From assembly GCA_963717445.1 (NCBI GenBank), contig OY970334.1, positions 3,720,001-3,784,000 of the forward strand: 64,000 nucleotides of DNA, given 5' to 3'. This DNA comes from JAGVPT01 sp963717445 (GTDB lineage: Bacteria > Bacteroidota > Ignavibacteria > UBA10030 > UBA8401). The position numbers were made by a program, and so were the translations under genes. The notes under the pieces are model-generated. The model did not search any database. It was not told where the DNA came from and saw nothing but the letters and a program-made list of their open reading frames with translations. The number at the start of each line of letters is the position of its first letter. Position 1 is the stretch's first letter. This document shows, piece by piece, positions 16,405 to 24,866 of the stretch.

Positions 16405-16791
16405 TCATTGGCCTTGAGGCGGCTGCCATAGCTCGACCTTGTTTCCCTCTGGATCAATGACCCAGGCAAACTTCCCATACTCGGAGTCGTCAATCTTCTC
16501 GAGCACATTGCAGCCTTCTTCCTTCAAGGCCTTGACTAAGGCGTGGAGGTCTTCGACTCGGTAGTTGACCATGAAGGGAGCAGAGCTCGGAGCAAAGTGA
16601 TTACTTTCTTGCGGATCGATGAGCCAGGCAGTTGTGCCTGCAACCGGCTTGCCCTGGGCGTCGGTCCAATCCAAGGCAGCTCCGCCCCAGGCTTGGACAT
16701 CGATTCCCAAGTGCTGCTTGTACCACGCCTGCAGTGATGGAGCGTCTTTGGCCTTGAAGAAGATGCCGCCGATGCCAGTGACTCGTTTCAT
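16405..16791 (-). CDS. VOC-family (glyoxalase/bleomycin-resistance-like) protein
   Basis: 128 aa. Starts MKRVTGIGGIFFKAKDAPSL then WYKQHLGI, and ends WVIDPEGNKVELWQP, the classic opening and closing strands of a VOC module with the metal-ligand Glu (E in KVELW). Substrate unknown. The gene has visibly higher G+C than neighbouring cassettes (many GCC/CTG/AAG codons), suggesting a donor with different base composition. Confidence 0.88.
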   Translation of the reverse strand: MKRVTGIGGIFFKAKDAPSLQAWYKQHLGIDVQAWGGAALDWTDAQGKPVAGTTAWLIDPQESNHFAPSSAPFMVNYRVEDLHALVKALKEEGCNVLEKIDDSEYGKFAWVIDPEGNKVELWQPPQGQ

Positions 16792-16834
16792 GTGACCTCC
16801 TATGTGTGGTGGTGAGTGGAATGTTTCTTCTGCG

Positions 16835-16986
16835 GCCTAACGGACCGGAGCTAAGCTGCGGCGACGAAGTGCCGCAGCGACGGAATCCAGTCCGCGCGAG
16901 CCAAGTCATGTCTGATAGTAGCTGGTTGTTTCGCGCGTGCAAAATCGTCGACGGCTACTTCCGTCAGCTTGAGCGACTGGTTAGGT
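16835..16986 (-). repeat. attC L20 (type II)
   Basis: Boundaries GCCTAAC / GTTAGGT. Confidence 0.9.
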
Positions 16987-17075
16987 GGCAGAGAGAGTTG
17001 GTTAATCTGCACAATACCTCGCGCTAAGAATGCTTTATATTTGCTGCTTTTTGTAGACATAGCTCTCAAGCAAGA

Positions 17076-17222
17076 TTACATGGGAAGTTTTCGAACCAGC
17101 ACGCAAGGAGATACCACCACACATTCTACTAAATAAATTCGACTCTTTGTAGGCTCAAGCTTTTGGAAGCTCAATTGGAAAATCGACTCTCGAATTACTG
17201 AAACTACTTCTTTTTTAGCCGA
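17076..17222 (-). pseudogene. Family A frame without start codon (L20)
   Basis: The 48-codon frame is open to its TAA but ATG is TCG. The sequence is very close to the copy at 27537, which carries the same change, so both descend from one start-less cassette. Confidence 0.4.
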
Positions 17223-17236
17223 CCTAAGTTTTTGCC

Positions 17237-17384
17237 ACCTAACCGGAGCTAAGCTGCGGCAACGAAGTGCCGCAGCGACGGAATCCAGTCCGCGCGTGGC
17301 AAGTCCTGTCCGATTGTAGCTGGTTGTTTCGCGCGTGTTAAATCATCGACGGCTACTTCCGTCAGCTTGAGCGACTGGTTAGGC
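17237..17384 (-). repeat. attC L21 (type II)
   Basis: Boundaries ACCTAAC / GTTAGGC; four bases are missing after the first box. Confidence 0.85.
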
Positions 17385-17389
17385 CGCAC

Positions 17390-18004
17390 CTAAATTTTTT
17401 TGAGTGTAATCTTCGCCAATAGTGAAGATATTTTGCTGTTCAATTCCATGTCCCTACCAATGACTCGGAAGAGAACTTGGAATTCGTTGAACGCCGTATG
17501 CGCTTCAGTTATATAACCAATAGGTTCGCTAAAATAAGATTTTATTCCATAGGCCTGATAATGTGAAAGTGAATAACTTTGGAAGAAGTCTTTTTCGACC
17601 CGTCCTCGAAGCAGGACTCTTCGATGTATGAAGTCTTGAGGTGTTTCAAGGGGAAACCCCTCATCTTCACCTTCGTGTCTTTCTATACGGGCGTTAGCGG
17701 AATCATACGCTATCTTTATTGCGTTGAAGTTCGCAATCTCTACAGATAGAGAGGACCCGTTATATATTCCTAGAAGATAATCCGCGATGCCGTCGGTTAT
17801 TGAATAGTTGGGTTTTGGAAGAACGTCGTCGCCCTTTGGAAAAACGATGCGCATGTGGTAAGTCGGTAGATCGATGGCGGAAGTGCTGTCATTTAGAGTG
17901 ATGACTTGAAGGAGTCGGTTCTGAGCGTATACAGTCGACTGTTGAGGAGTCGTTTGCAGAGCCGACGACACTAGAATTAATACTGCTGTATGTTTTAGGT
18001 TCAT
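17390..18004 (-). CDS. Secreted protein of unknown function
   Basis: 204 aa. N-terminal signal peptide (MNLKHTAVLILVSSALQTTP) with a likely cleavage near VYAQ. The mature part includes YHMRIVFPKGDDVL and a hydrophilic stretch RHEGEDEGFP. No domain recognised. Likely periplasmic. Confidence 0.55.
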   Translation of the reverse strand: MNLKHTAVLILVSSALQTTPQQSTVYAQNRLLQVITLNDSTSAIDLPTYHMRIVFPKGDDVLPKPNYSITDGIADYLLGIYNGSSLSVEIANFNAIKIAYDSANARIERHEGEDEGFPLETPQDFIHRRVLLRGRVEKDFFQSYSLSHYQAYGIKSYFSEPIGYITEAHTAFNEFQVLFRVIGRDMELNSKISSLLAKITLKKI

Positions 18005-18015
18005 AATTTTGTGCG

Positions 18016-18167
18016 GCCTAACGGACCGGAGCTAAGCTGCGGCAACGAAGTGCCGCAGCGACGGAATCCAGTCCGCGCGAGACGAGTCATGTCCGATAGT
18101 AGCTGGTTGTTTCGCGCGTGTTAAATCATCGACGGCTGTTTCCGTCAGCTTGAGCGACTGGTTAGGT
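18016..18167 (-). repeat. attC L22 (type II)
   Basis: Boundaries GCCTAAC / GTTAGGT. Confidence 0.9.
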
Positions 18168-18419
18168 GGCAAAGTGAGTTGGTTAAACTGCACAAAGCCT
18201 CGCGTTAAGGCTGTTTCGTTTTTGATTTTGGTTATAAACATAGCTCCCAACTATGATTGCATGGTAAGTTTTCGTACGAGATGATACCATTTTCTTGCAG
18301 CTATTGCAATTAGAAAATCCAACTGCTTATTGACTCATATCTTTGGAACCTTAAATCAAGAAACAAAACTTGAATTACTGAAACTATTTCTTGCTTAGCG
18401 AACCTAAGTTGTTTTTGCC
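18168..18419 (-). repeat. Family B mini-cassette (L22)
   Basis: 252 bp. Intermediate between A and B: has an open stretch aligning with family A (AKQEIVSVIQVLF, then YESISSWIF) but no start codon. Core element present. Confidence 0.65.
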
Positions 18420-18570
18420 ACCTAACGGACCGGAGCTAACCTGCGGCGACGTGCAACGTCGCCACCGTAGCCAATCCGCGCGTGGTAGGTCACGTCCAAG
18501 AGTAGCTGCTCGTTTCGCGCGTGTTAAATCACCAACGGCTGGTTCCGTCAGGTTGAGCGATTGGTTAGGC
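18420..18570 (-). repeat. attC L23 (type IIb, covarying variant)
   Basis: Boundaries ACCTAAC / GTTAGGC. Both inner arms AACCTG/CAGGTT. Confidence 0.88.
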
Positions 18571-18791
18571 GGCGATAAGTGTATGTTGATAAGAATATCC
18601 CTTCGTATTGACTAACTGCGTAATGTTAGAAACTCTTTCCTAGAAGCGCAATACCAAGAATTTGGTATTTGAGAAGTCGGTAATTTTAGTGGATGGAAAT
18701 GTCTGAAAGGGGAGTCGTTGGTAGAAAAAAATGACTGCTTGTAAACCAATTCTTTTAACCCCTTTTTTTCTTTTTAAATTTTGTTCGCGCC
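18571..18791 (-). repeat. Family C mini-cassette (L23)
   Basis: 221 bp; no convincing gene. Shares with the cassettes at 27925 and 41243 the ending GTATTCTTATCAACAT-like and, with families A and B, a GTYTAYAARCAGTC-like motif. Confidence 0.65.
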
Positions 18792-18943
18792 ACCTAACGG
18801 ACCGGAGCTAAGCTGCGGCAACGAAGTGCCGCAGCGACAGAATCATGTCCGCGCGAGACGAGTCATGTCCAATAGTAGCTGGTTTTTTCGCGCGTGTTAA
18901 ATCATCGACGGCTGGTTCCGTCAGCTTGAGCGACTGGTTAGGT
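18792..18943 (-). repeat. attC L24 (type II)
   Basis: Boundaries ACCTAAC / GTTAGGT. Confidence 0.9.
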
Positions 18944-19126
18944 GGCAGAGAGAGTTTGTTAATCTGCACAATACCTCGCGCTAAGAATGTTTTATTTTTG
19001 ATACTATTTGTAGACTTAGCTCCCAAGCAAGATTATATGGGAAGCTTTCAAACTTGTACGCACGAAGATACCACCACACATTCTACTAAATAATTCGACT
19101 ATTAGTAAACTCAAGCTTTTGGAAGC

Positions 19127-19177
19127 TTAATTGGAAAGCGAATCTTGAATTACTGAAACTATTTCTTTCTTAGCCAT
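19127..19177 (-). pseudogene. Family A small frame, frameshifted (L24)
   Basis: Begins MAKKEIVSVIQDSL but one T is lost in the run TTTT, giving a stop after 16 codons; a second single-base loss lies further downstream. Confidence 0.4.
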
Positions 19178-19191
19178 TCTAAGCTTTTGCC

Positions 19192-19342
19192 ACCTAACGA
19201 ATCGGAGCTAAGCTGCGGCGACGTGCAACGTCGCCGCGGTAGTCAGTCCGCGCGTGGTAAGCTGCGTCCGATTGTGACTCCCATTTTCGCGCGTGCAAAA
19301 TCATCGACGGCTGGTTCCGTCAGCTTGAGCGACTGGTTAGAC
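19192..19342 (-). repeat. attC L25 (type IIb)
   Basis: Boundaries ACCTAAC / GTTAGAC. Confidence 0.9.
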
Positions 19343-19357
19343 GGCGGGCGCTTGGTC

Positions 19358-19558
19358 TTACATTTTGAAAAACTCGAGCAATTTGTACATCAAAATCGCA
19401 GGCCAAACTAGAGCCTTCAAGAAACCAAGCACACCTTCCCAAAAAGTCATTGAATGTTGGATGAAATAAACCGCTGCTCCTATAAAAGCTAATCCGTAGA
19501 TGCCGCCAAAGGCACTATTATCATGTTTCATTCCTTTGTTTCCTTGATGTTCGTTCAT
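19358..19558 (-). CDS. Small membrane protein
   Basis: 66 aa. A start at codon 10 (MKHDNSAFGGIYG, 19531) is likelier because AAGGAAA lies about 9 nt upstream. Two hydrophobic segments (IYGLAFIGAAVYFIQH and FWEGVLGFLKALVWPAILMY) with a glycine-rich turn. Similar short proteins are widespread and uncharacterised. Confidence 0.6.
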   Translation of the reverse strand: MNEHQGNKGMKHDNSAFGGIYGLAFIGAAVYFIQHSMTFWEGVLGFLKALVWPAILMYKLLEFFKM

Positions 19559-19625
19559 AAAAGAATCTGTGAGTTTTGTTGATGTTTTATTATTTAGTAA
19601 ATGCTGGAGTTGTGGAGCGCCCGCC

Positions 19626-19778
19626 GTCTAACGGACTGGAGCTAAGCTGCGGCGACAAAGTGCCGCAGCGACGGAATCCAGTCCGCGCGAGCTAAGTCAT
19701 GTCCAACAAGTAACTGGTTGTTTCGCGCGTGCAAAATCGTCGACGGCTGGTTCCGTCAGCTTGAGCGACTGGTTAGCC
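19626..19778 (-). repeat. attC L26 (type II)
   Basis: Boundaries GTCTAAC / GTTAGCC. Confidence 0.9.
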
Positions 19779-19801
19779 AGCGATGACGCTCTTCATTCCT
19801 T

Positions 19802-20440
19802 TTATTCTCCATAGTTATAAATTATCCCGATTTGTAACCCAAAAGACCTGTTATTGTAATCAAAGATCGGTGTGTAATCGTAATTATATTCCCTTGCCCT
19901 TCGATAGTAAAGACCGATCGGTAAAGAAATACCGTCGAAAATCCTAATTGGATATCCGAGACCGATTAAATAATAAAATCCAAGATACGTACGCGGTCCG
20001 GATTCTACAGTACCATTGTTCTCATTAAGGTTAATCCCTTGAACGATGATATTGTCCTGGTGAGTATAATGAGCGCCTATGCCTGCATAGAAGATTTGCA
20101 GGAAGGATCCTACTCCGTAGAGGGCGATATCATAACGTTTGTTAGAAGTAACGTTTGCTGACTGTCCATAATCATTTTCAAATGTGTAATTCGTTAACTC
20201 AAGAAAGCCGTAAATACCATAGAAGCTAAACTGTTTGCCGGCGCCGATCCGAATATTATTGACAGGCACAAATCTACCATCGTCAGGAAACTGAGGGTAA
20301 ACACCGCCATCAAGCCAAAGCTGATATATGCCGCGTTTTGAAAGTGAATCCGCAACAGTTGTCGTGCGATTCTCCTGAGCGTGCAGTACGCCTAGTGCAT
20401 TCATCCCAAGAATGATCGAAATTAAAATCGTTCTGTTCAT
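19802..20440 (-). CDS. Outer-membrane beta-barrel-like protein
   Basis: 212 aa. Signal peptide (ISIILGMNALGVLHAQ, cleavage after HAQ). The mature part alternates aromatic/hydrophobic residues in strands: FSFYGIYGFLELTNYTF, YDIALYGVGSFLQIFYAGIG, RTYLGFYYLIGLGYPIRIF, LPIGLYYRR, RSFGLQIGIIYNYGE. This is typical of 8-strand barrels of the OM. Role unknown. Confidence 0.65.
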   Translation of the reverse strand: MNRTILISIILGMNALGVLHAQENRTTTVADSLSKRGIYQLWLDGGVYPQFPDDGRFVPVNNIRIGAGKQFSFYGIYGFLELTNYTFENDYGQSANVTSNKRYDIALYGVGSFLQIFYAGIGAHYTHQDNIIVQGINLNENNGTVESGPRTYLGFYYLIGLGYPIRIFDGISLPIGLYYRRAREYNYDYTPIFDYNNRSFGLQIGIIYNYGE

Positions 20441-20462
20441 ATTGTAGAAAGTTCTTTTCGCT

Positions 20463-20614
20463 GGCTAACGAACCGGAGCTAAGCTGCGGCAACGAAGTGC
20501 CGCAGCAACCGAATCCAGTCCGCGCGAGCTAAGTCCCGTCAGATTGTAGCTGTTTGTTTCGCGCGTGCAAAATCATCGACGGCTACTTCCGTCAGCTTGA
20601 GCGACTGGTTAGGT
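20463..20614 (-). repeat. attC L27 (type II)
   Basis: Boundaries GGCTAAC / GTTAGGT. Confidence 0.9.
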
Positions 20615-20703
20615 GGCAGAGAGAGTTGGTTAATCTGCACAATACCTCGCGCTAAGAATGCTTTATATTTGGTGCTTTTTGTAGACATAGCTCCCAAGCA
20701 AGA

Positions 20704-20850
20704 TTACATGGTAAGTTTTCGAACCAGCACACAAGGAGATACCACCACACGTTCTACTAAATAAATTCGACTATTTGTAGACTCAAGCTTTTGGAAGCTC
20801 AATTGGAAAAGCGAATCTCGAATTACTGAAACTATTTCTTTCTTAGCCAT
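20704..20850 (-). CDS. Family A small protein (48 aa, L27)
   Basis: Intact 48-codon frame starting MAKKEIVSVIRDSLF and ending VRKLTM. The second half (VERVVVSPCVLV) matches the start-less copies at 17076 and 27537, so this cassette looks like a mosaic of two family A lineages. Confidence 0.45.
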   Translation of the reverse strand: MAKKEIVSVIRDSLFQLSFQKLESTNSRIYLVERVVVSPCVLVRKLTM

Positions 20851-20864
20851 TCCAAGTTTTTGCC

Positions 20865-21015
20865 ACCTAACGGACCGGAGCTAAGCTGCGGCGACGTGCA
20901 GCCAAATCATTGGTAGACTATACGCGCGGCAGACATCGTCTTTCCTTTAAAAATTTTTTCGCGCGCGGCGAAATCATCGACGGCTGGTTCCGTCAGCTTG
21001 AGCGACTGGTTAGGT
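20865..21015 (-). repeat. attC L28 (type I)
   Basis: Boundaries ACCTAAC / GTTAGGT. Confidence 0.9.
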
Positions 21016-21040
21016 GCCACGCGGTTGTTATTAACAGCTG

Positions 21041-22306
21041 TCAATATTTCGATACTTTGATTCTTTCTCGTAAGTTGTCGATTTCGTTTTTCCAGCTATC
21101 TGGCATTGGGAGCAGGCTCGTTGGTACATTTGTTTCCATCATGTCAAAGACAAGACGAGCGGATTTGAAGTCACCGCTATGTAAAAGGGAATCACAAGTT
21201 TGCCAATAAACCGCTCTATAATTGGCAAGCACAGGAGAAATAGATGGAATGTTTTGTTCCTTGAGCGTAGCAAGTCTCCGAAAGTTATTTGTATCGGTGA
21301 GAAAGCGAGTGGTTGCCTCTATGTTGATCTTTTTTCCTTTCGCTTTGATAGAAAAAGGGACAAGTTCAGTAGTTGTACAATGCAGTTGTAAATGGTCGTC
21401 CAAGTCAGATAATATCCATTGTGGACAACCAAGAGTGAAGTGAACTGGCCGGTGCCAGTTATTAGCTGTAAGCAAACCAAGTAAGATGATTTTGTTGATG
21501 CTAAGGAAAGTTCTATCGTTCCTTTGAAGATCGGGCGTCAGAATCCACTGGAATGATGAATCATTGGTATCAAATCGACGCTGTGCCTCCGATGGAACAG
21601 AGAAATCAATGGATCGACTCGTCCACTTTGCTGGGTGCATTTCCATAATTTGCTCACGTGTCCATGTCATGCCAACCGGTCGAATGAAATCGTCGAGACC
21701 GGATTTTAGAATCAGGATAAACCAAGGTCGATCAAGTAAAGTCACAGGAATAAGGGTGACGTCCGGTCTGATATGTTCGATGAATTGGCAATACCAAACC
21801 GGGAATATATCCGCATCTCCTCCAGCGATCAAGATTGCATCTGGATTACATGAATGAAGTGTGTTACGTGCGTATTCCAAGAGCCATTCGGGATAGCCAC
21901 CGGCTTTTTTCCCCAAGCGCAATTCAGTCATAAATCCTGCGAGGTTACCTGCCCGTAATTCCTTTACTGCACGACCACCGTACTCAGACCCAATCACGGC
22001 ATAACAGTTTCGCAGATGAGGGTCTAGAGCCAATGCCTTTTGCATACAATCCAGGACGCGGTCAGATGTATGTCGTTCGTCACCTATTAGCGGGACGGAA
22101 TCGTAATGGAGCCAATGAAGACAGTGACCGAGAAGGTACCATGCTTCCGCGTCATTGGGATTAGAAGCAATAGCTTGTTCGAGGTAGCTTATAGCTTTCG
22201 GATAGTTTTCATCATTGATTTCGCTGTCTGCGAGTGTTTTAAGGTTTTGAGCAGTGACTAAATTGCATATTGCAAAGAATAGCGTGCTGAGAATTATTTT
22301 ATTCAT
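21041..22306 (-). CDS. Secreted TPR-domain protein
   Basis: 421 aa from ATG at 22306, chosen because it opens a signal peptide (MNKIILSTLFFAICNLVTAQ). Residues about 20-120 contain TPR-like repeats (YPKAISYLEQAIASNPNDAE, AWYLLGHCLHW, RVLDCMQKALALDPHLRN). The rest (about 140-420) contains NPDAILIAGGDADIFPVWYC and VTLIPVTLLDRPWF, a pattern seen in TPR proteins with a long C-terminal region in Bacteroidota. Probably periplasmic; function unknown. Confidence 0.7.
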   Translation of the reverse strand: MNKIILSTLFFAICNLVTAQNLKTLADSEINDENYPKAISYLEQAIASNPNDAEAWYLLGHCLHWLHYDSVPLIGDERHTSDRVLDCMQKALALDPHLRNCYAVIGSEYGGRAVKELRAGNLAGFMTELRLGKKAGGYPEWLLEYARNTLHSCNPDAILIAGGDADIFPVWYCQFIEHIRPDVTLIPVTLLDRPWFILILKSGLDDFIRPVGMTWTREQIMEMHPAKWTSRSIDFSVPSEAQRRFDTNDSSFQWILTPDLQRNDRTFLSINKIILLGLLTANNWHRPVHFTLGCPQWILSDLDDHLQLHCTTTELVPFSIKAKGKKINIEATTRFLTDTNNFRRLATLKEQNIPSISPVLANYRAVYWQTCDSLLHSGDFKSARLVFDMMETNVPTSLLPMPDSWKNEIDNLRERIKVSKY

Positions 22307-22331
22307 AAATACCACACTATTATTTCGTGGC

Positions 22332-22362
22332 ACCTAACGGACCGGAGCTAAGCTGCGGCGAC
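22332..22362 (-). repeat. attC L29, half site truncated by IS copy 2
   Basis: Only the R' half (ACCTAACGGACCGGAGCTAA...) remains; the site stops at the IS end. The missing half is not on the other side of the IS. Confidence 0.9.
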
Positions 22363-22408
22363 TGACCTGCCCCCAGTTTATGTGCCAATGTTAAGTTAGT
22401 TAATTTTT

Positions 22409-23206
22409 TCAGGCATTGGCAACCTGAAGTGAATAAAATGTTTCCGGTGCCGGTGGTTTGTAGCCTAACGAACTGTGTGGTCTGATTTTGTTGTAGTAGT
22501 TCCTCCATCGTTCCGTCACAACCTTTGCCTCCGTAATTGTATCAAAGATCTCTCCATTAAGCAACTCGTCTCTTAACTTTCCGTTGAATGATTCGATGTA
22601 TCCGTTCTCCCAAGGACTTCCCGGTTCGATAAAGAGTGGATCCACACCGAGCCGTTGAAGCCATGTTCGTACTGCCTCTGCAATAAACTCCGGTCCATTG
22701 TCCGAGCGGATATGTGCCGGGGTTCCCCTCGTCACAAATAATTCTGCTAAAGCCTCCACAACATCGTTCGAGGTAAGCTTCCGGTCAATCCTGATCGCCA
22801 GGCATTCTCTGGTGTACTCGTCGATCACGTTGAGCATCCTTAACGGTTTTCCATTACTCGTTCTGTCTGCAACAAAATCATAACTCCAGACGTGATCCTT
22901 GTGTTCTGGTCTCAGTCGGATATAGGATCCATCATTGAGCCATAGACGTCGTCGCTTGCGCTGCCTTTTGGGCACTTTCAGGCCTTCCTGACGCCATATC
23001 CGTTCGACTCGCTTGTGGTTCACACGCCATCCTTCAGTCCTCAGTAACAAGGTTACCCGACGATAGCCATAACGCCCATATTGACATGCCAGCTCTGTGA
23101 TGCGCTGTGTAAGGCGTTCTTCTTCTTCGCTGGCTCTGTGCTCTTGTCGCTGCGTTGATCGTGCTTGTCCCAATACACGGCATACTCGTCGCTCTGATAC
23201 GATCAT
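22409..23206 (-). CDS. Transposase OrfB, IS copy 2
   Basis: Protein identical to that at 351-1148; the DDE triad and frameshift fusion are unchanged. Confidence 0.93.
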   Translation of the reverse strand: MIVSERRVCRVLGQARSTQRQEHRASEEEERLTQRITELACQYGRYGYRRVTLLLRTEGWRVNHKRVERIWRQEGLKVPKRQRKRRRLWLNDGSYIRLRPEHKDHVWSYDFVADRTSNGKPLRMLNVIDEYTRECLAIRIDRKLTSNDVVEALAELFVTRGTPAHIRSDNGPEFIAEAVRTWLQRLGVDPLFIEPGSPWENGYIESFNGKLRDELLNGEIFDTITEAKVVTERWRNYYNKIRPHSSLGYKPPAPETFYSLQVANA

Positions 23207-23250
23207 TTCTTCCTGGATCTCTTCCGCTGCCCGGCGCCGTTTGACCGGGC

Positions 23251-23529
23251 TTAAAAGTTTCCCCGTGAGGCTTCCTTCAAGATCGAGTTATCAATCGTCA
23301 GATCCGCCACGACCCTCCGCAATCGGCTGTTCTCCTGTTCTAGCTCCTTCAATCGCTTTGCCTGATCAACCCGTAGGCCTCCATACTCCCTCCGCCACTT
23401 GTAATACGTTGCATCGCTTATTCCAAGCTGTCGCATCACTTCCTCGATCGACATCCCCTTAGCCTGCAAGACCTCTGCTTCTCGCAGTTTGTTGATGATC
23501 TCCTCCGCTGTATGCTTTTTTCTGCTCAT
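23251..23529 (-). CDS. Transposase OrfA, IS copy 2
   Basis: Protein identical to that at 1193-1471. Confidence 0.92.
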   Translation of the reverse strand: MSRKKHTAEEIINKLREAEVLQAKGMSIEEVMRQLGISDATYYKWRREYGGLRVDQAKRLKELEQENSRLRRVVADLTIDNSILKEASRGNF

Positions 23530-23600
23530 TGCTGCCTCCGTTGATCCACAATATAAAATTTTCTAACTTCAGAGTGGATCGGTTTTTGGGGGGCAGGTCA

Positions 23601-23864
23601 AAGTTCTTCTCTGATTTTATTCACAATTCCGACGATATCGCATCAATTGCCTTAGCGACTCTAAATTCGCACAATTCCACTTGGGCTCGCGAACTTCGAT
23701 ACCTTTTTGATTCTGTCTCCTCTTTTGAGAAACGACAAATCATTCGCGCCTCATTGTCACTTGCTAAGGATGAAAGGAAAGTATTTTACATGACCGCTAA
23801 GTCTCGGGATTTGACATTTCTAGAAAGGTGCACGCTTGAATGGGTCGCTTCATTGTATAACTAG
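23601..23864 (+). pseudogene. C-terminal fragment of a truncated cassette gene, possibly reverse transcriptase
   Basis: A frame open from the IS edge to TAG at 23862-23864 encodes FFSDFIHNSDDIASIALATL..., then YLFDSVSSFEKRQIIRASLS, LAKDERKVFY and LERCTLEWVASLYN. FDSxSxxEKRxxIxAS...DER resembles the tail of some bacterial reverse transcriptases (RNA-directed DNA polymerases), but this rests on pattern memory only. The 5' part is lost at the IS. It is the first cassette of the right array. Confidence 0.4.
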
Positions 23865-23870
23865 CAAACG

Positions 23871-24020
23871 GCCTAACCAGTCGCTCAAGCTGACGGAACC
23901 AGCCGTCGACGATTTGGCCGCGCGCCAAAAAATTTTTTAGGGAAAGGCGATGTCTGCCGCGCGTATAGTCTACATGGAACTAGCTGCACGTCGCCGCAGC
24001 TTAGCTCCGGTCCGTTAGGC
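23871..24020 (+). repeat. attC R1 (type I)
   Basis: Boundaries GCCTAAC / GTTAGGC. First plus-oriented site. Confidence 0.92.
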
Positions 24021-24051
24021 GGGCAAGCAAAGGATGATTGTGCGATGAAAA

Positions 24052-24324
24052 TTAAGCGGCATGGTTGAGACGTTTCTGTGCGTCGTACAGATCACAATTC
24101 ATCTGGAGATTCATCCAGTATTGTGAAGACGTTTTGAGTACTTTGGAAAGCAAAATTGCAGTTTCAGGACTCATGTCGCGCTTTCCATTAATGAGTGTGT
24201 TCACTCGTTGAATAGGCACACCCATGCGACGCGCCAGTTCCATCTGGCTCATGCCGATCGGCTTGAGGTAGAGTTCCAAAAGTATCTCACCTGGGTGGCT
24301 TGGACGACGGTTCTTCGGAATCAT
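24052..24324 (-). CDS. higA: HigA-type antitoxin (XRE HTH)
   Basis: 90 aa from ATG at 24324 (AAGGAG 6 nt upstream). Starts MIPKNRRPSHPGEILLELYL, the HPGEIL hallmark of HigA antitoxins, then an HTH (MSQMELARRMGVPIQRVNTLINGKR) and ETAILLSKVLKTSSQYWMNLQ. Follows the toxin by 10 nt. It should neutralise the toxin and repress the operon. Genes run against the array. Confidence 0.92.
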   Translation of the reverse strand: MIPKNRRPSHPGEILLELYLKPIGMSQMELARRMGVPIQRVNTLINGKRDMSPETAILLSKVLKTSSQYWMNLQMNCDLYDAQKRLNHAA

Positions 24325-24334
24325 AATATGCTCC

Positions 24335-24625
24335 TTAATGATAATCGGTAATTTCGACGTCATGGATATCACCATCAAGCCAACGAAAGATGATTCTGAA
24401 CTGATCGTTAATCCGAATAGAATGAAATCCCGACAGATTGCCTTTCAATGCTTCGAGTCGATTGCCAGGAGGAAACTTCAAGTCTTGAAGTTGTTTTGCA
24501 CCGTCCAAGGCGTCGAGCCTAAGTATTGCAGCTTTCCAAATTTTTTGTGGAATACGGCGCGCCGCTTTTGTATCAAAACCGTTAAACAGGTCTTCGGTAC
24601 CTTTGTCGGCGAAGTTGATTATCAT
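24335..24625 (-). CDS. higB: HigB-type toxin (RelE fold)
   Basis: 96 aa. KAARRIPQKIWKAAILRLDAL, then FPPGNRLEALKGNLSGFHSIRINDQFRIIFRW and DVEITDYH are the classic HigB/RelE motifs (PPGNRLE.LKG, SIRINDQ.R). Ribosome-dependent mRNA interferase in characterised members. Toxin-first order is as usual for HigBA. Confidence 0.93.
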   Translation of the reverse strand: MIINFADKGTEDLFNGFDTKAARRIPQKIWKAAILRLDALDGAKQLQDLKFPPGNRLEALKGNLSGFHSIRINDQFRIIFRWLDGDIHDVEITDYH

Positions 24626-24683
24626 AGTGTAATATACGACATTAACGTCATATGTGCAAGTTCTTGATTCATCTGGCTTGCCC

Positions 24684-24832
24684 GCCTAACCAGTCGCTCA
24701 AGCTGACGGAACCAGCCGTCAGCTTTTCACCGCGCGCAAAAAATTTTTAAGGGAAAGGCGTTGCCTGCCGCGCGTATAGTCTACCGTTGATTTGGCTGCA
24801 CGTCGCCGCAGCTTAGCTCCGGTCCGTTAGGG
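24684..24832 (+). repeat. attC R2 (type I)
   Basis: Boundaries GCCTAAC / GTTAGGG. Confidence 0.9.
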
Positions 24833-24866
24833 CGCAATTGCGCGTCTTTTAACTCAAGGTGATGCA

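Larger units (their letters stand above)
22363..23600 (-). mobile_element. IS3-family element, IS407-group-like, copy 2
   Basis: 1238 bp, same ends as copy 1. Left flank CGAC (inside an attC), right flank AAGT (inside a gene): no target duplication. It sits exactly where cassette orientation flips. Confidence 0.92.
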
